DNA of 64,000 nt from the NCBI RefSeq assembly GCF_042646165.1, contig NZ_JBHRTC010000021.1; one strand, written 5' to 3'. Below the pieces are notes generated by a model. That model was not told the origin of the DNA. It was given only the letters and a program-made list of their open reading frames with translations, and searched no databases. The stretch is from Microbaculum marinum (GTDB lineage Bacteria; Pseudomonadota; Alphaproteobacteria; Rhizobiales; Tepidamorphaceae). A program made the translations under genes and the position numbers. Positions 43,768 to 54,215 of the stretch are shown here, piece by piece. How positions within the stretch are numbered: position 1 is the first letter of the stretch; the number at the start of each line of letters is the position of its first letter.

Positions 43768-44412
43768 TCAGCTCTCGCCCAACCCGCCCCGCTGCCGCAC
43801 CAGTTCGGCCATCGCCTCGCCGGCCGCGCCCTCGCCCAGGTAGCCTTGCCAGACGCCGCGGCGGTCGGCCTCCGGACGGTTCTGGCTGACCTTCCACTTG
43901 CCTTCGATGCGGGCGATCGGGATCTCGACGCCGACGATGCCGCGGATCTGCGCAGCGACAAAGGCGTCAGGCGCATCACCGACGGCCCAGGGCTGGCTCC
44001 GTGCGTGCTCCCGCGAATTCGTCAGCTCTTCGATCTGCCGTCTCAGCCACACGGCGTCGTCCCTTACGAGGGGCCGGCCCCAGGCGTGGACGGTCGCGTA
44101 GTTCCAGGTCGGCACCACCTTGCCGGTTTCCTGCTTCGTCGCATACCAGGACGGCGTCACGTAGTTCTGCGGTCCCTGAAAGACCACCAGACACTCGTCG
44201 ACTTCCGCCAGTTCGCGCCACTGCTCGTTGGCCCGCGACAGGTGCGCCCGCAAGGTGCCCTTCTCCGACAGGCCGGGATCGACCAGGAACGGGACGGGAT
44301 TGGCCATCAACCCGTTCGGGCCGGCCGTCACGAGCAGTCCGAGCGGATGGCAACGGATCAGTTCGTGCTGGATGTCCAGCCGGTCCTCCCGGAACTGCGG
44401 CGGCTGATACAT
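43768..44412 (-). CDS. PaiB-type FMN-binding protein
   Basis: 214 residues, FMN_bind_2 domain over the whole length: MYQPPQFREDR at the N-terminus, HPLGLLVTAGPNGLMANPVPF, YVTPSWYATKQETGKVVPTWNYATVHAWGRP (key block) and KVSQNRPEADRRGVWQGY near the end. Bacillus PaiB is described as a transcriptional regulator of degradative genes; this flavin-reductase-like fold has no proven role here. 12 bp downstream of the ABC permease gene, so probably co-transcribed. Confidence 0.9.
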   Translation of the reverse strand: MYQPPQFREDRLDIQHELIRCHPLGLLVTAGPNGLMANPVPFLVDPGLSEKGTLRAHLSRANEQWRELAEVDECLVVFQGPQNYVTPSWYATKQETGKVVPTWNYATVHAWGRPLVRDDAVWLRRQIEELTNSREHARSQPWAVGDAPDAFVAAQIRGIVGVEIPIARIEGKWKVSQNRPEADRRGVWQGYLGEGAAGEAMAELVRQRGGLGES

Positions 44413-44424
44413 GGCGACGTCTCC

Positions 44425-45182
44425 TCACGTTCTCAGGCGATATCCCGTCCGGAATATCCAGGCGACGACGGCAAGGCACAGGCCGAGGAAGACAAGCGTC
44501 ATGACCAGGCTGATCCCGACGCCGACGTCCGAAAGCCCGAAGAAACTCCACCGGAAGCCGGAGACAAGATAGACCACCGGATTGAAGAGAGAAATCGTCT
44601 GCCACAGCGGCGGCAGCATGGAGATCGAGTAGAAGCTGCCGCCCAGGAAGGCGAGCGGCGTGACGATCAGAAGCGGGATGATCTGAAGCTGCTCGAAGCT
44701 GTCGGCCCAGATGCCGATGATGAAGCCGAACAGGGAAAACGTGAACGCCGTCAGCACCATGAACACGACCATCCAGACCGGATGGGCGATTTGCAGCGGC
44801 ACGAACAGGGTCGCCGTCGCCAGAATGATCAGCGCCAGGATGATCGACTTCGTGGCCGCCGCCCCGACATAGGCGATGACGATCTCCAGGTAAGACACCG
44901 GCGCCGAAAGAACCTCGTAGATCGTTCCGACGAACTTCGGAAAATAGATGCCGAAGGCGGCGTTGGTGATCGACTGGGTCAAGAGCGACAGCATGATCAG
45001 GCCGGGCACGATGAACGTGCCGTAGCTGACCCCATCGATCTCCGTGATCCGCGACCCGATCGCGGCACCGAACACCACGAAATACAGCGCCGTTGAGATC
45101 ACCGGCGAGACGACGCTCTGCAGCAGAGTGCGCCAGGTACGATGCATCTCGTAGAAGTAGATCGCGCGGATGGCTGGAAGAT

Positions 45183-45186
<4 letters not shown>
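44425..45186 (-). CDS. ABC-2-type exporter permease (YadH-like)
   Basis: 253 residues with six membrane helices, ABC2_membrane family. The N-terminal amphipathic segment LPAIRAIYFYEMHRTWRT precedes helix 1, and the conserved FLGGSFYSISMLPPLWQTISLFNPVVYLV block lies near the C-terminus. Works with the adjacent ATPase, whose stop overlaps its start (ATGA), as a homodimeric exporter like E. coli YadGH; substrate unknown. Confidence 0.9.
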
Positions 45187-46109
<923 letters not shown>

Positions 46110-46254
46110 GGGACGAAGGAGCGTTGGGAGAGGGAGCGTGGGCCGGTCGCTGACGTGGGGGATGGTGGCGTCGCACTTAGTGCATGCATAGGCAAGTTTC
46201 CAGTGCGCAGCCGCGACGCGCCTGATGCAATCGACCGTCTTAAGGAGATGCCGG

Positions 46255-47079
46255 CTAGGGCTTCCAGGCGCCGAAACGGCCACCACCCAGCGCACCGGCG
46301 TCAATCTGCTGCACAAAGAACTCGTAGTTGCGGATATAGGTGTCGAAGCGGTCCTGACCGAAACGGCTAACCGTTTCCTTCTCCAACGAGCGGAACATCT
46401 CGAGTCGCTCCGTCAGAATCCCTTTCCACTCCGCCGACAGGTCCCTCGCCTGAACGTGGACGAAACCTGCGGCCTCCAGCAGGGCTCCGTATTCGGCCAG
46501 GCCGATCGAGCGCGGTGCAGCGAACGTTTCCGCGAATATGCTGCGGGCGCGCTCGTCGAGCCGGTCGGTGGCGATCCAGTCGGTAAAGCCGAAGCCCCCG
46601 CCCGATTTGAGGACACGGTGACAGCCGCCGATCGCCGCTTCCTTGTCCGCTACGTGCAGGAAGGCTTCCTGGCATATGGCCCGGTCGAAAGAGGCCTCCG
46701 GGAAATCGAGATCTGCGGCATCTCCGACCTGAAACGTGACCATGTGGTCCAGGTCGACCAAGCCGGTGAGCCGGCGCGCGCCGGCAACTCGGGACTCGTT
46801 CAGGTCGATGCCGACCACGCTGGCACCATAGCGATAGGCGAGATACCGGCTCGTTCCACCCATGCCCGAGCAGATATCGAGAACCCGCATGTCCGCCTCG
46901 ATGCCGAGGATATCCACAAGCGCGTCCGTGGCAGCAAGGCCGCCGTAGTGATCCTGATCGTAGCGCGACAGATGTTCCGGCCCGACAGCCGACTCCGGTA
47001 TGCCGTCAGCGGCGAGCTTGTCGAGGATCTCGGTCTCGTTGATCGGATGCTCGTCATAGAAGGTCTTCAGGTCGATCAC
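46255..47079 (-). CDS. SAM-dependent class I methyltransferase
   Basis: About 274 residues. SAM motif VLDICSGMGGTSRYLA, acidic motif GIDLNESR, GDAADLDFPEASFDRAICQEAFLHV (motif II region), and the post-motif FGFTDWIATD. Looks like the UbiE/sarcosine-dimethylglycine methyltransferase group, acting on a small molecule. GTG 47079 has GAGGA six bases upstream; an ATG 15 codons earlier is an alternative. Stands alone between the ABC exporter and the ACT gene. Confidence 0.82.
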   Translation of the reverse strand: MIDLKTFYDEHPINETEILDKLAADGIPESAVGPEHLSRYDQDHYGGLAATDALVDILGIEADMRVLDICSGMGGTSRYLAYRYGASVVGIDLNESRVAGARRLTGLVDLDHMVTFQVGDAADLDFPEASFDRAICQEAFLHVADKEAAIGGCHRVLKSGGGFGFTDWIATDRLDERARSIFAETFAAPRSIGLAEYGALLEAAGFVHVQARDLSAEWKGILTERLEMFRSLEKETVSRFGQDRFDTYIRNYEFFVQQIDAGALGGGRFGAWKP

Positions 47080-47182
47080 GGCAGTTCCTCGCACCAGCGT
47101 ACCGGCCGCAGGAACGGCCACCATCTTCGTTCGGAACGCCCCCGGCACGCCGTCAACCGGCGCAGTCCAAGCGGACCGACAG

Positions 47183-47704
47183 CTACTCGACTTCCTTGAA
47201 TTCGACCTCGACCATGATGTCCTGCGCGATCGCTTCGAGCTCGCCGCGCAGATCATCGGCACTCAAGCCTTCGGGGAGGATGATCCGTGCCTCCGCCGAG
47301 AACAGCTTCTCGCCGGACATGCTTCCGGGAAATACCCGGGTCTCCAGTTCGTCGATACTGACCCCGTGCCGGGCAAGCGCAGCCGAGATATCGCGGACGA
47401 TACCGGGGTGATCGCTGCCCGTGAGTTCGAAGCGCGCAGGGCGGCCGGGTACGTCGTTCGCCTCCCCTGCGGCATGCATGGTGACGGCAATGCCGCGCTC
47501 GGCCAGCGCCGACAGGTCCGACCGGAGACCGGCAACCCCGTCGTCGGGAAGCGAGATCCGCACTATCCCGGCGAACTCTCCGCCGAGCCGCGCCATGGCG
47601 CTGTCGATCCAGTTGCCGTCATGCGCGGCAACCCTTTCGGCGAGCGTCTGGACGAGACCCGGGCGGTCCCGCGCCACGATGCTCAATACCACTTCGGCGG
47701 ACAT
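47183..47704 (-). CDS. tandem ACT-domain protein, GcvR-like
   Basis: 173 residues made of two ACT domains (about 5-80 and 90-170), each opening with a ligand-binding turn: IVARDRPGLVQTLAERV and LTGSDHPGIVRDISAAL. The architecture matches the glycine cleavage transcriptional repressor GcvR, which acts through protein contacts and amino-acid sensing. No gcv genes are visible, so the role is unproven. Confidence 0.85.
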   Translation of the reverse strand: MSAEVVLSIVARDRPGLVQTLAERVAAHDGNWIDSAMARLGGEFAGIVRISLPDDGVAGLRSDLSALAERGIAVTMHAAGEANDVPGRPARFELTGSDHPGIVRDISAALARHGVSIDELETRVFPGSMSGEKLFSAEARIILPEGLSADDLRGELEAIAQDIMVEVEFKEVE

Positions 47705-47883
47705 GTGCGACCAGTCCTCTTCGCTCCGTGTCAGCGCTGGGTATCCGGTCAGGAGCGGCCGTCCCTGTCAAGTCGCCTGCAGATCGGAATCCCGATTGTA
47801 CAGCAGCATGTTATCTGATCTGTTATCATCAGGTTGGACAGAAGCGGGCTGTTCGCGGCCGCATCCTACTAGGGAGATTCAAG

Positions 47884-48327
47884 GTGATACGCAAAAAGCT
47901 CATTGCACTTGCGAGTGCTTTTCTGATGGTGACCGGCGTCGTAGCTGGAACGACGGCCGCTTACGCTGCAACCGGCCAGATATCGATGGAACTGCTCAAG
48001 GCAGCGTTCATCGTGGGTGGCACGGGAGGCAAGGGCACGCTGACGTTCAACGGCCAGAACTATCCCCTGTCGATCGGCGGCCTGAGCGCGGGATGGCAGA
48101 TTTCGCTGTCGGCGGTGAACCTTCGGGGGACCGTCAGGAACATCAATTCGCCGCAGGACATCGAGGGCGTCTATTCGGCGGCCGGCGCCGGCCTGGCGGT
48201 CGCTGCCGGTGCCAAGGCGGCTGTGATGGTCAACAGCAAGGGCGTAACTCTCGAGGTCGCCGGCGTACAGATGGGCGTGGATGCGTCTCTGAACCTCGAA
48301 GGCCTCAGCATCACGCTGAAGCGCTGA
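47884..48327 (+). CDS. exported protein of unknown function (DUF1134/EipA-like)
   Basis: 147 residues from GTG 47884, preceded by AGGGAGA. Signal peptide (LIALASAFLMVTGVVAGTTAAYA), then a Gly/Ala/Val-rich beta domain: FIVGGTGGKGTLTFNGQNYPLSIGGL (start), a central YSAAGAGLAVAAGAKAAVMVN and a hydrophobic end. The GGTGGxGxLTFxGxxYPxSIGGL block resembles the DUF1134/EipA envelope-protein family of alphaproteobacteria, but overall similarity is weak. In the upstream region TGTTATC occurs twice 12 bp apart. Converges with the pirin gene. Confidence 0.7.
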   Translation: MIRKKLIALASAFLMVTGVVAGTTAAYAATGQISMELLKAAFIVGGTGGKGTLTFNGQNYPLSIGGLSAGWQISLSAVNLRGTVRNINSPQDIEGVYSAAGAGLAVAAGAKAAVMVNSKGVTLEVAGVQMGVDASLNLEGLSITLKR

Positions 48328-48353
48328 CAGGCGTCTGACCGGCGAGGCCGGAT

Positions 48354-49271
48354 TCATCTCTCCGGAAGGGGAATGAATTCGGTCTCGTCCGGCACAGGCT
48401 TGAAGCTGCCGGATCTCCAGGCCTCCTTGGCCTCCTCGATGCGCTCCTTGCGCGAGGAGACGAAATTCCACCAGATGTAGCGGGGGCCCTCCAGCGCGGT
48501 TCCCCCGAGAAACATCAGGTGAGCCCCGGTGACAGCCTGTACCGTGATCCGGTCGCCCGGCCGGAAAACCAGAAGCCGCGGGCCTTCGAAAGCCTGACCG
48601 GCAATTTCCACCGTTCCGCGCACGACGTAGACGGCACGTTCCTCGTGATCCGGATCGAGCGGCGCGCTCGAGCCTGCCTGGAGGATAACCTCCGCATACA
48701 GCCAGTCCGACAGCATGCCCACCGGCGATGCGCGCCCGAAGGCGGTCCCGGCGATGATTCGCGCCTTCACACCGCCGTCCTCGACAACGGGCAGGCTTGC
48801 TTCGTCGAAATGCTGGAATGAGGGGTCGGTTTCCTCGTCGGCCTCGGGCAGCGCAATCCAGCTCTGGATCCCGTACATCGCGCCGCCATCGGCGCGCACA
48901 TCCCCGGGCGTGCGTTCGGAATGCACGATGCCGCGTCCCGCCGTCATCAGGTTCATGGCGCCCGGCGTGATCTCCAGGGCGTTGCCTTCGCTGTCGCGGT
49001 GCATGACGCGACCGTCGAACAGATAGGTGACCGTGGCCAACCCGATGTGCGGGTGGGGCCTGACATCCATCCCCTGCCCGGCCACGAACTGCACCGGTCC
49101 CATCTGGTCGAAGAAGATGAACGGCCCGACCATCTGCCGTTTGCCGTGCGGGAGCGCGCGCCGCACCTCGAATCCGCCGATGTCCCGCGCCCGCGGCACG
49201 ATGATCAGATCCAGGGCATCGCACGACTTCGCGTCGCCGAGCTTCGGATCCTGCGAAGGCATCCAGCTCAT
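48354..49271 (-). CDS. pirin-family protein
   Basis: 305 residues, two cupin domains. N-terminal metal site in DVRPHPHIGLATVTYLFDG and a later HSERTP with a conserved Glu; the C-terminal pirin_C domain has LLVFRPGDRITVQAVTGAHLMFLGG. Bacterial pirins include quercetinases and redox cofactors. GGAGGTGCCGT before ATG 49271. The C-terminus RYIWWNFVSSRKERIEEAKEAW is family-typical. Confidence 0.93.
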   Translation of the reverse strand: MSWMPSQDPKLGDAKSCDALDLIIVPRARDIGGFEVRRALPHGKRQMVGPFIFFDQMGPVQFVAGQGMDVRPHPHIGLATVTYLFDGRVMHRDSEGNALEITPGAMNLMTAGRGIVHSERTPGDVRADGGAMYGIQSWIALPEADEETDPSFQHFDEASLPVVEDGGVKARIIAGTAFGRASPVGMLSDWLYAEVILQAGSSAPLDPDHEERAVYVVRGTVEIAGQAFEGPRLLVFRPGDRITVQAVTGAHLMFLGGTALEGPRYIWWNFVSSRKERIEEAKEAWRSGSFKPVPDETEFIPLPER

Positions 49272-49302
49272 ACGGCACCTCCGACCGCCAGCCTGCCGCT
49301 CG

Positions 49303-49593
49303 TCAGTCGATCTGTTCGACCTTGGCGGCCTGATCCGGCACCAGTTTCACTCGATATGTCGCATTGTCACAGGTGATGATCCAGGCGGTCTCGCCGGGGG
49401 AGGAATCGCCCTTGTCAGGCTCGGCGCTGTGCGGAGCGCTGCAGGGGTAGCCCTGCGCGCGAAGCTGCGCCGACACGATGCCTTCGGCGGCGTCATCGGT
49501 CGAACTGGAATCCGATTGAGCCGAAGCAGTACCGGTCGCCGCCGCCAGAGCGAGCAACCACACTCCCGATATCCTAATCGCACCGATGGCCAT
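49303..49593 (-). CDS. small secreted protein with two cysteines
   Basis: 96 residues; signal peptide (ISGVWLLALAAATGTASAQS), a short acidic Ser-rich stretch, then a compact domain with C51 (GYPCSAPH) and C75 (IITCDNATYRVKLVPD). The pattern Gln-Gly-Tyr-x-Cys followed by Ile-x-Thr-Cys-x-Asn resembles small exported proteins found often in alphaproteobacteria; no function known. ATG 49593 with GGGAGA upstream is preferred to an ATG seven codons earlier. 31 bp upstream of pirin on the same strand. Confidence 0.75.
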   Translation of the reverse strand: MAIGAIRISGVWLLALAAATGTASAQSDSSSTDDAAEGIVSAQLRAQGYPCSAPHSAEPDKGDSSPGETAWIITCDNATYRVKLVPDQAAKVEQID

Positions 49594-49670
49594 TCCGGTC
49601 TCCCGCTGCTGCATCGAACCCTTTTCCGCCGGTCAAATCATACCATCTCCACCGTACCCGGATAGTCTGT

Positions 49671-50384
49671 ATGGGCGATTCAGCTTATTTCGTTATCGAT
49701 GCCTGCGGAGCCGTGTACGTGACAGTGACCAAGGCGTTTCCCGCGGTTTGGGGCGGGCCGATCGGCCTGCGGCTGGAGTTCGCGGCGATTTTCATCGTGA
49801 CGCCGCTGGTCATGGCGCTCGGGCTGCCTCCGCAGATGATCTGGTCCGGCCTGGCCGGGATGTTCGTCGTCGCCGTCCTTCTCCTGAGCATCACCAAAGG
49901 GTTCTCCTGGCGCTCGCTGATGTCGCGCCCGCTGGTCCCGGGATTGCTGCTCCTCACCGCGTTCGTGCTTCTCACATCCCTTGTCGCCGTCGGTCTCGTT
50001 ACCTGGCTGAGGCCGCACGCGCTGTTCTGGCTGCCGCGACACGACGAGCGGCTCTGGCTTCTGATCATGGTCGCCTATCCCTTCCTGTCGGCCCTGCCGC
50101 AGGAGATCGTCTTCAGAGCGCTGTTCTTCGCCAGATACGGCGGGCTGTTTCCCAATGCCGGCACGGCGATCGTCGTGAACGGCGCCGTCTTTTCCCTGGC
50201 GCACCTGTTCTACTGGAACTGGCCGGCGGTCATACTGACGGCGGCCGGCGGAGTGATCTTCGCATGGGCCTACCAGCGGCGTGGATCGTTCTTCTACGCA
50301 TGGCTGATGCACTCCATCGCCGGCCAGATCATCTTCACCACCGGGCTCGGCATGTATTTCTATCACGGTGCCGTCGGGTACTGA
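49671..50384 (+). CDS. CPBP-family intramembrane protease-like protein
   Basis: 237 residues, about seven membrane helices. The abortive-infection/CPBP motif 1 is LPQEIVFRALFFARY, with Gln in place of the first Glu of EExxxR; motif 2 is NGAVFSLAHLFYWNW, with His. The Q-E variant is seen in other members, so activity is possible. The relative family in eukaryotes cleaves CAAX proteins; bacterial roles vary. No Shine-Dalgarno; start by family length. Confidence 0.85.
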   Translation: MGDSAYFVIDACGAVYVTVTKAFPAVWGGPIGLRLEFAAIFIVTPLVMALGLPPQMIWSGLAGMFVVAVLLLSITKGFSWRSLMSRPLVPGLLLLTAFVLLTSLVAVGLVTWLRPHALFWLPRHDERLWLLIMVAYPFLSALPQEIVFRALFFARYGGLFPNAGTAIVVNGAVFSLAHLFYWNWPAVILTAAGGVIFAWAYQRRGSFFYAWLMHSIAGQIIFTTGLGMYFYHGAVGY

Positions 50385-50475
50385 CCTGTCCGCCGACCCC
50401 TGCGTTCTGCGATTCGCAGCCAAGCGCCGACGCTACTCGCCACCTGTTGCCGGCTCTGGTAAGTCTCGCCTTCCC

Positions 50476-51900
50476 ATGCAGTCCCGCACCCTCGTCCTCC
50501 TCGTCGTCGCCTGCGCCCTGTTCATGGAGAACCTCGATTCGACGGTTCTCTCCACGGCGCTGCCGGCGATTGCCGCCGACTTCAACGAGGACCCGATCCG
50601 TCTCAAGCTGGCGCTGACGTCCTACCTGATCAGCCTGGCCGTCTTCATTCCCGCCAGCGGCTGGCTTGCCGACACGTTCGGCGCGCGGCTGGTGTTCCGG
50701 CTGGCGATCGTCGTGTTCACCCTCGGATCGATCGCCTGCGGCCTGTCCGGCTCTATTCCCGAGATCGTCGTCGCACGGGTCGTGCAGGGGATGGGGGGCG
50801 CGATGATGGTGCCCGTGGGCCGGCTGGTCATCATGCGCACGATCCCGAAGTCCGAGCTGATCAGCGCCATGGCCTGGCTGACGGTGCCGGCACTGACCGG
50901 GCCCGTGCTGGGTCCCCCGCTGGGCGGCTTCATCACCACCTATTTCGAGTGGCGCTGGATATTCTGGGTGAACGTGCCGATCGGGATCGTCGGACTCATC
51001 TTCGCCACCCTGGTCATCCCCGACGTACGCGGCGAAACCAGGCGGCCCTTCGATGCGCTCGGCTTCCTGCTGTCGGGAATGGGACTGGCGCTGGTCGTCT
51101 CCGGCGGCACCAACCTCGGCCTCGACGTCCTGCCGCGTACGTGGATATTCGCGATGCTGGGCGTCGGCGGCGTGCTGCTGACGATCTACTATTTCCACGC
51201 CCGGCGGACGACCTCGCCGATCCTCGACCTTACCCTGTTCGCGATCCCGACCTACCGGATCGCCATCCTCGGCGGCGCGCTGTTCCGGATCGGGGTCGGG
51301 GCGACGCCGTTCCTGATCCCGCTGATGCTGCAACTTGTCTACGGACTGACCCCGTTTGCCTCGGGTATGACGACGTTCGTTGCAGCGATCGGGGCGATTG
51401 CCATGAAGTTCGTCGCGCCACCCGTGCTGAGGCGGCTGGGATTCCGCACGATCCTGATCATCAACGGTGCGCTGTGCGCGGTCTTCATCGCGCTGCCGGC
51501 GGCCTTCAGCCTGTCGACCCCGGTGATCATGTTCTCCGCGGTTCTTCTCGTCGGAGGGTTCTTCCGCTCGCTGCAGTTCACGAGCACGAACAGCCTGGCC
51601 ATCGCCGACATCGAGCCCGGCCGGATGAGCAGCGCAACGTCCATGTCGAGCGTCGTTCAGCAACTCGCGATATCGATCGGTATTTCGCTTGCAGCCATCA
51701 CGCTCGAACTGACCAGGGTGGCCCGGGGCGGCGAAGCTCTCGCGATATCCGATTTTTCCGCAGCCTTCGTGGTGATCGGCCTGGCGACGCTTGCCTCCGT
51801 CCTGCTGTTCCTAACCCTGCCCGGCGACGCGGGCCGCGAAGTCTCCGGCCACAAGCGCGAACTGGCGCCCGACGCGGTGACCGCGGCACGGGAGCGGTAG
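50476..51900 (+). CDS. MFS drug transporter, DHA2 (EmrB/QacA) type
   Basis: 474 residues, about fourteen helices. Motif A region LADTFGARLVFR, motif C-like GPVLGPPLGGFI, and the family N-terminal FMENLDSTVLSTALPAIAADF with the membrane Asp. Multidrug/proton antiporter of the inner membrane; no fusion partner (EmrA) adjacent. ATG 50476 begins at the first helix; the frame upstream is not hydrophobic. Converges with the small membrane protein gene. Confidence 0.9.
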   Translation: MQSRTLVLLVVACALFMENLDSTVLSTALPAIAADFNEDPIRLKLALTSYLISLAVFIPASGWLADTFGARLVFRLAIVVFTLGSIACGLSGSIPEIVVARVVQGMGGAMMVPVGRLVIMRTIPKSELISAMAWLTVPALTGPVLGPPLGGFITTYFEWRWIFWVNVPIGIVGLIFATLVIPDVRGETRRPFDALGFLLSGMGLALVVSGGTNLGLDVLPRTWIFAMLGVGGVLLTIYYFHARRTTSPILDLTLFAIPTYRIAILGGALFRIGVGATPFLIPLMLQLVYGLTPFASGMTTFVAAIGAIAMKFVAPPVLRRLGFRTILIINGALCAVFIALPAAFSLSTPVIMFSAVLLVGGFFRSLQFTSTNSLAIADIEPGRMSSATSMSSVVQQLAISIGISLAAITLELTRVARGGEALAISDFSAAFVVIGLATLASVLLFLTLPGDAGREVSGHKRELAPDAVTAARER

Positions 51901-51907
51901 CCGGACG

Positions 51908-52102
51908 CTACGGCATCATCGCGAAGAATCCCGTGACGGCGCCAAGAATAGCGCCCCCCAGCGCACCGACCCACCACGTCCCCCCGCGCATCCGGTGCCA
52001 CAAGAGCGCGCCGATGACCGCGCCGCCCAGCAGCCACGGCAGCGAGAAGACAAGCACGACGATCGCAAGTTCCAGGCCGCCGACGCCGAAGTCGTTGCTC
52101 AT
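51908..52102 (-). CDS. small membrane protein of unknown function
   Basis: 64 residues with two hydrophobic helices (about 10-32: LELAIVVLVFSLPWLLGGAV; 43-62: TWWVGALGGAILGAVTGFFA), linked by a short basic turn HRMRGG. Its start overlaps the rlmE stop (TGATG), so it is translated with rlmE. No family recognised. Confidence 0.7.
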   Translation of the reverse strand: MSNDFGVGGLELAIVVLVFSLPWLLGGAVIGALLWHRMRGGTWWVGALGGAILGAVTGFFAMMP

Positions 52103-52821
52103 CAGCGTTCGCCGCCCTCGTCCGCACGACCCTTGAAACCGGTCGCCAGCACGTAGAGTTCGGCGGAATCGGCGCGGCTGGCGGGCGGCTTGACGTGCCG
52201 GACCTTGTCGAAGTCGCGCTTCATGTCCTTCAGCATCTCGCCCTCCGTGCCGCCGCGCAGGACCTTGGCGAGAAAGGCCCCGCCGGGCGCGAGCACCTCC
52301 CGGGCGAATTCGAGCGCGGTCTCGCACATTCCCATGATGCGCAGATGATCGGTCTGGCGATGGCCGGTGGTCGGCGGCGCCATGTCGGACATCACCACGT
52401 CGGCAGGTCCGCCGAGCGCCTCGCGCAGCCGGTCCGGCGCGCTTTCGTCGAGAAAGTCGAGATGCAACACCTGAACGCCAGCAACCGGATCCATTTCCAA
52501 GATGTCGATTGCCACCACCCGGCCACGTCCGTCGGCGGCACGGACGCGCTCGGCCGCGACCTGCGACCAGCCGCCCGGGGCCGCGCCCAGGTCAACGACC
52601 CGGTCGCCAGGCTTCAGAAACCGGTGCTTGTCGTCGATCTCGGCAAGCTTGTAGGCCGCCCGCGAGCGATACCCCTCGGCCCGCGCCTTTGCGACGTAGG
52701 GATCGTTGAGCTGCCGCTGGAGCCAGCGCGTCGAGGCCGAGGAACGGCGGCGCGCCGTCTTGACCCGCACCTTGAGACGCCCCGACCGGCCCGCGCCGGA
52801 TCCCGACGACTTCTCGCTCAT
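52102..52821 (-). CDS. rlmE: 23S rRNA 2'-O-ribose U2552 methyltransferase (FtsJ/RrmJ)
   Basis: 239 residues. A basic Ser/Arg-rich N-terminus, then the FtsJ domain with SRAAYKLAEI (catalytic Lys), VDLGAAPGGWSQ (SAM), SDMAPPTTGHRQTDHLR (Asp), FLAKVLRGG (Lys) and SAELYVLATG (Glu), completing the K-D-K-E tetrad. The start overlaps the upstream phosphatase stop (ATGA). A phosphatase / rlmE pair is common in alphaproteobacteria. Confidence 0.96.
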   Translation of the reverse strand: MSEKSSGSGAGRSGRLKVRVKTARRRSSASTRWLQRQLNDPYVAKARAEGYRSRAAYKLAEIDDKHRFLKPGDRVVDLGAAPGGWSQVAAERVRAADGRGRVVAIDILEMDPVAGVQVLHLDFLDESAPDRLREALGGPADVVMSDMAPPTTGHRQTDHLRIMGMCETALEFAREVLAPGGAFLAKVLRGGTEGEMLKDMKRDFDKVRHVKPPASRADSAELYVLATGFKGRADEGGER

Positions 52822-54068
52822 GTTCGGACCCCGCCCGAATGCGGCGCGCCCGCCGGGTTGCGATACATGGAGCGGTGGCGGCGGCCACTGCGGCGCCATA
52901 CTCCGTCGCCTGCCATCAGCGTCAGCAGCATGCCCTCGCGCAGGCCACGGTCGGCGACACGAACCCGGTCGCAGGGCCACAACCGCCGGATCGCCTCGAA
53001 GATGGCGCAGCCCGCCAGCACCAGATCCGCGCGGTCGGCACCAATGCAGGGATTTGCGACGCGCTCCGCGTGCCCCATCGAGAGCAAATCGTCGGTGACC
53101 CGGACCACGTCGTCGCGCCGCATCCAGGTGCCGTCGACGCGGCGGCGGTCGTAGCGATCGAGGCCCAGATGGACTCCGCAGATCGTCGTCACCGTGCCCG
53201 AGGTGCCGAGCAGATGCAGTTCCTTTTCATTGAAGTTGATGCGGGCGGCAACATCGGCGGCGAACGGCTCCAGCGCCGCCTGAACGTGCTTCACCATCTT
53301 CTCGAACAGCGGTCTGTCGACGTCCTTTCCGCCGAAGACCTCGGAGAGGGTCACGACACCGATCGGCAGCGAAGTCCAGGCGGACACATGGCGTTGCACC
53401 GTGAAGGGACTCTTGAAGCCCCGCTCCCCCGAGTCGAGCAGGATCAGTTCAGTCGATCCCCCGCCGATGTCGAACACGACGACGCCGCGAGCCGCCTGGT
53501 CGACGAGTGATGCGCACCCGGATACGGCCAGCCGCGCTTCGGTCTCCTGATCGACGATCTCCAGTTCGAGACCGGTCGCCTCCCGCACCCGCTGAAGAAA
53601 ATCGGCGCCGTTGTCGGCCATGCGGCAGGCCTGTGTGGCGATCAGGCGGCTGCGGGTGACGCCGCGAGCCACCATCTTGTCGCGGCAGATGACGAGCGCA
53701 TCGATGGCGCGCTTCATGGCGTCGTCGGCGAGCCGTCCGCTGTGCGTCACCCCCTCACCAAGCCGGACGATCCGGGAGAACGCGTCGACGACCCGAAAGG
53801 CCCGCCGCGTCGGCTGCGCGACAAGCAAACGACAATTGTTGGTGCCCAGGTCCAGTGCGGCGTAGACGCGCCCGTGCCCCGGGTCGGCTCGGCGCGCGGC
53901 GTGCGAACTAGGTCTTGCGCCGCCCTGCGGCCGCAACTCTCTCTCTTGCCCCGAGACAACCGCCGCCTTGCCGCCCGATGCCTGGGCAGCAGGCGTATCA
54001 CCCCGGTACCGCGGACCGGCCGTCGGGCCGCGCACTTGCGCGTCGACGCCACCGTCGTCCTGTTCCAC
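52818..54068 (-). CDS. Ppx/GppA-family phosphatase
   Basis: 416 residues. N-terminal extension of about 65 low-complexity residues, then the ASKHA fold: ALDLGTNNCRLLVAQP (phosphate 1), IATQACRMADNG, FDIGGGSTELILL (phosphate 2) and GTSGTVTTICGVHLGL. Hydrolyses polyphosphate or pppGpp; the two activities cannot be told apart by sequence. The first stretch (residues 1-65) is not family-like, so the real start may be near GRVYAALDLG. Confidence 0.88.
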   Translation of the reverse strand: MEQDDGGVDAQVRGPTAGPRYRGDTPAAQASGGKAAVVSGQERELRPQGGARPSSHAARRADPGHGRVYAALDLGTNNCRLLVAQPTRRAFRVVDAFSRIVRLGEGVTHSGRLADDAMKRAIDALVICRDKMVARGVTRSRLIATQACRMADNGADFLQRVREATGLELEIVDQETEARLAVSGCASLVDQAARGVVVFDIGGGSTELILLDSGERGFKSPFTVQRHVSAWTSLPIGVVTLSEVFGGKDVDRPLFEKMVKHVQAALEPFAADVAARINFNEKELHLLGTSGTVTTICGVHLGLDRYDRRRVDGTWMRRDDVVRVTDDLLSMGHAERVANPCIGADRADLVLAGCAIFEAIRRLWPCDRVRVADRGLREGMLLTLMAGDGVWRRSGRRHRSMYRNPAGAPHSGGVRT

Positions 54069-54215
54069 TATCCGTGTCCTTGTTCGCCGGTCGTCGCATG
54101 CAAAGGCGCGCCAGTGCCGGCGGGCGTCTCTTCTTCGTCGGACAGGTTAGCAAGACCGTGGAAAAGCGCAAACCGTGCGTTGCGGACGTTCGGCGCACGA
54201 TCATCGGCAGGCGGC

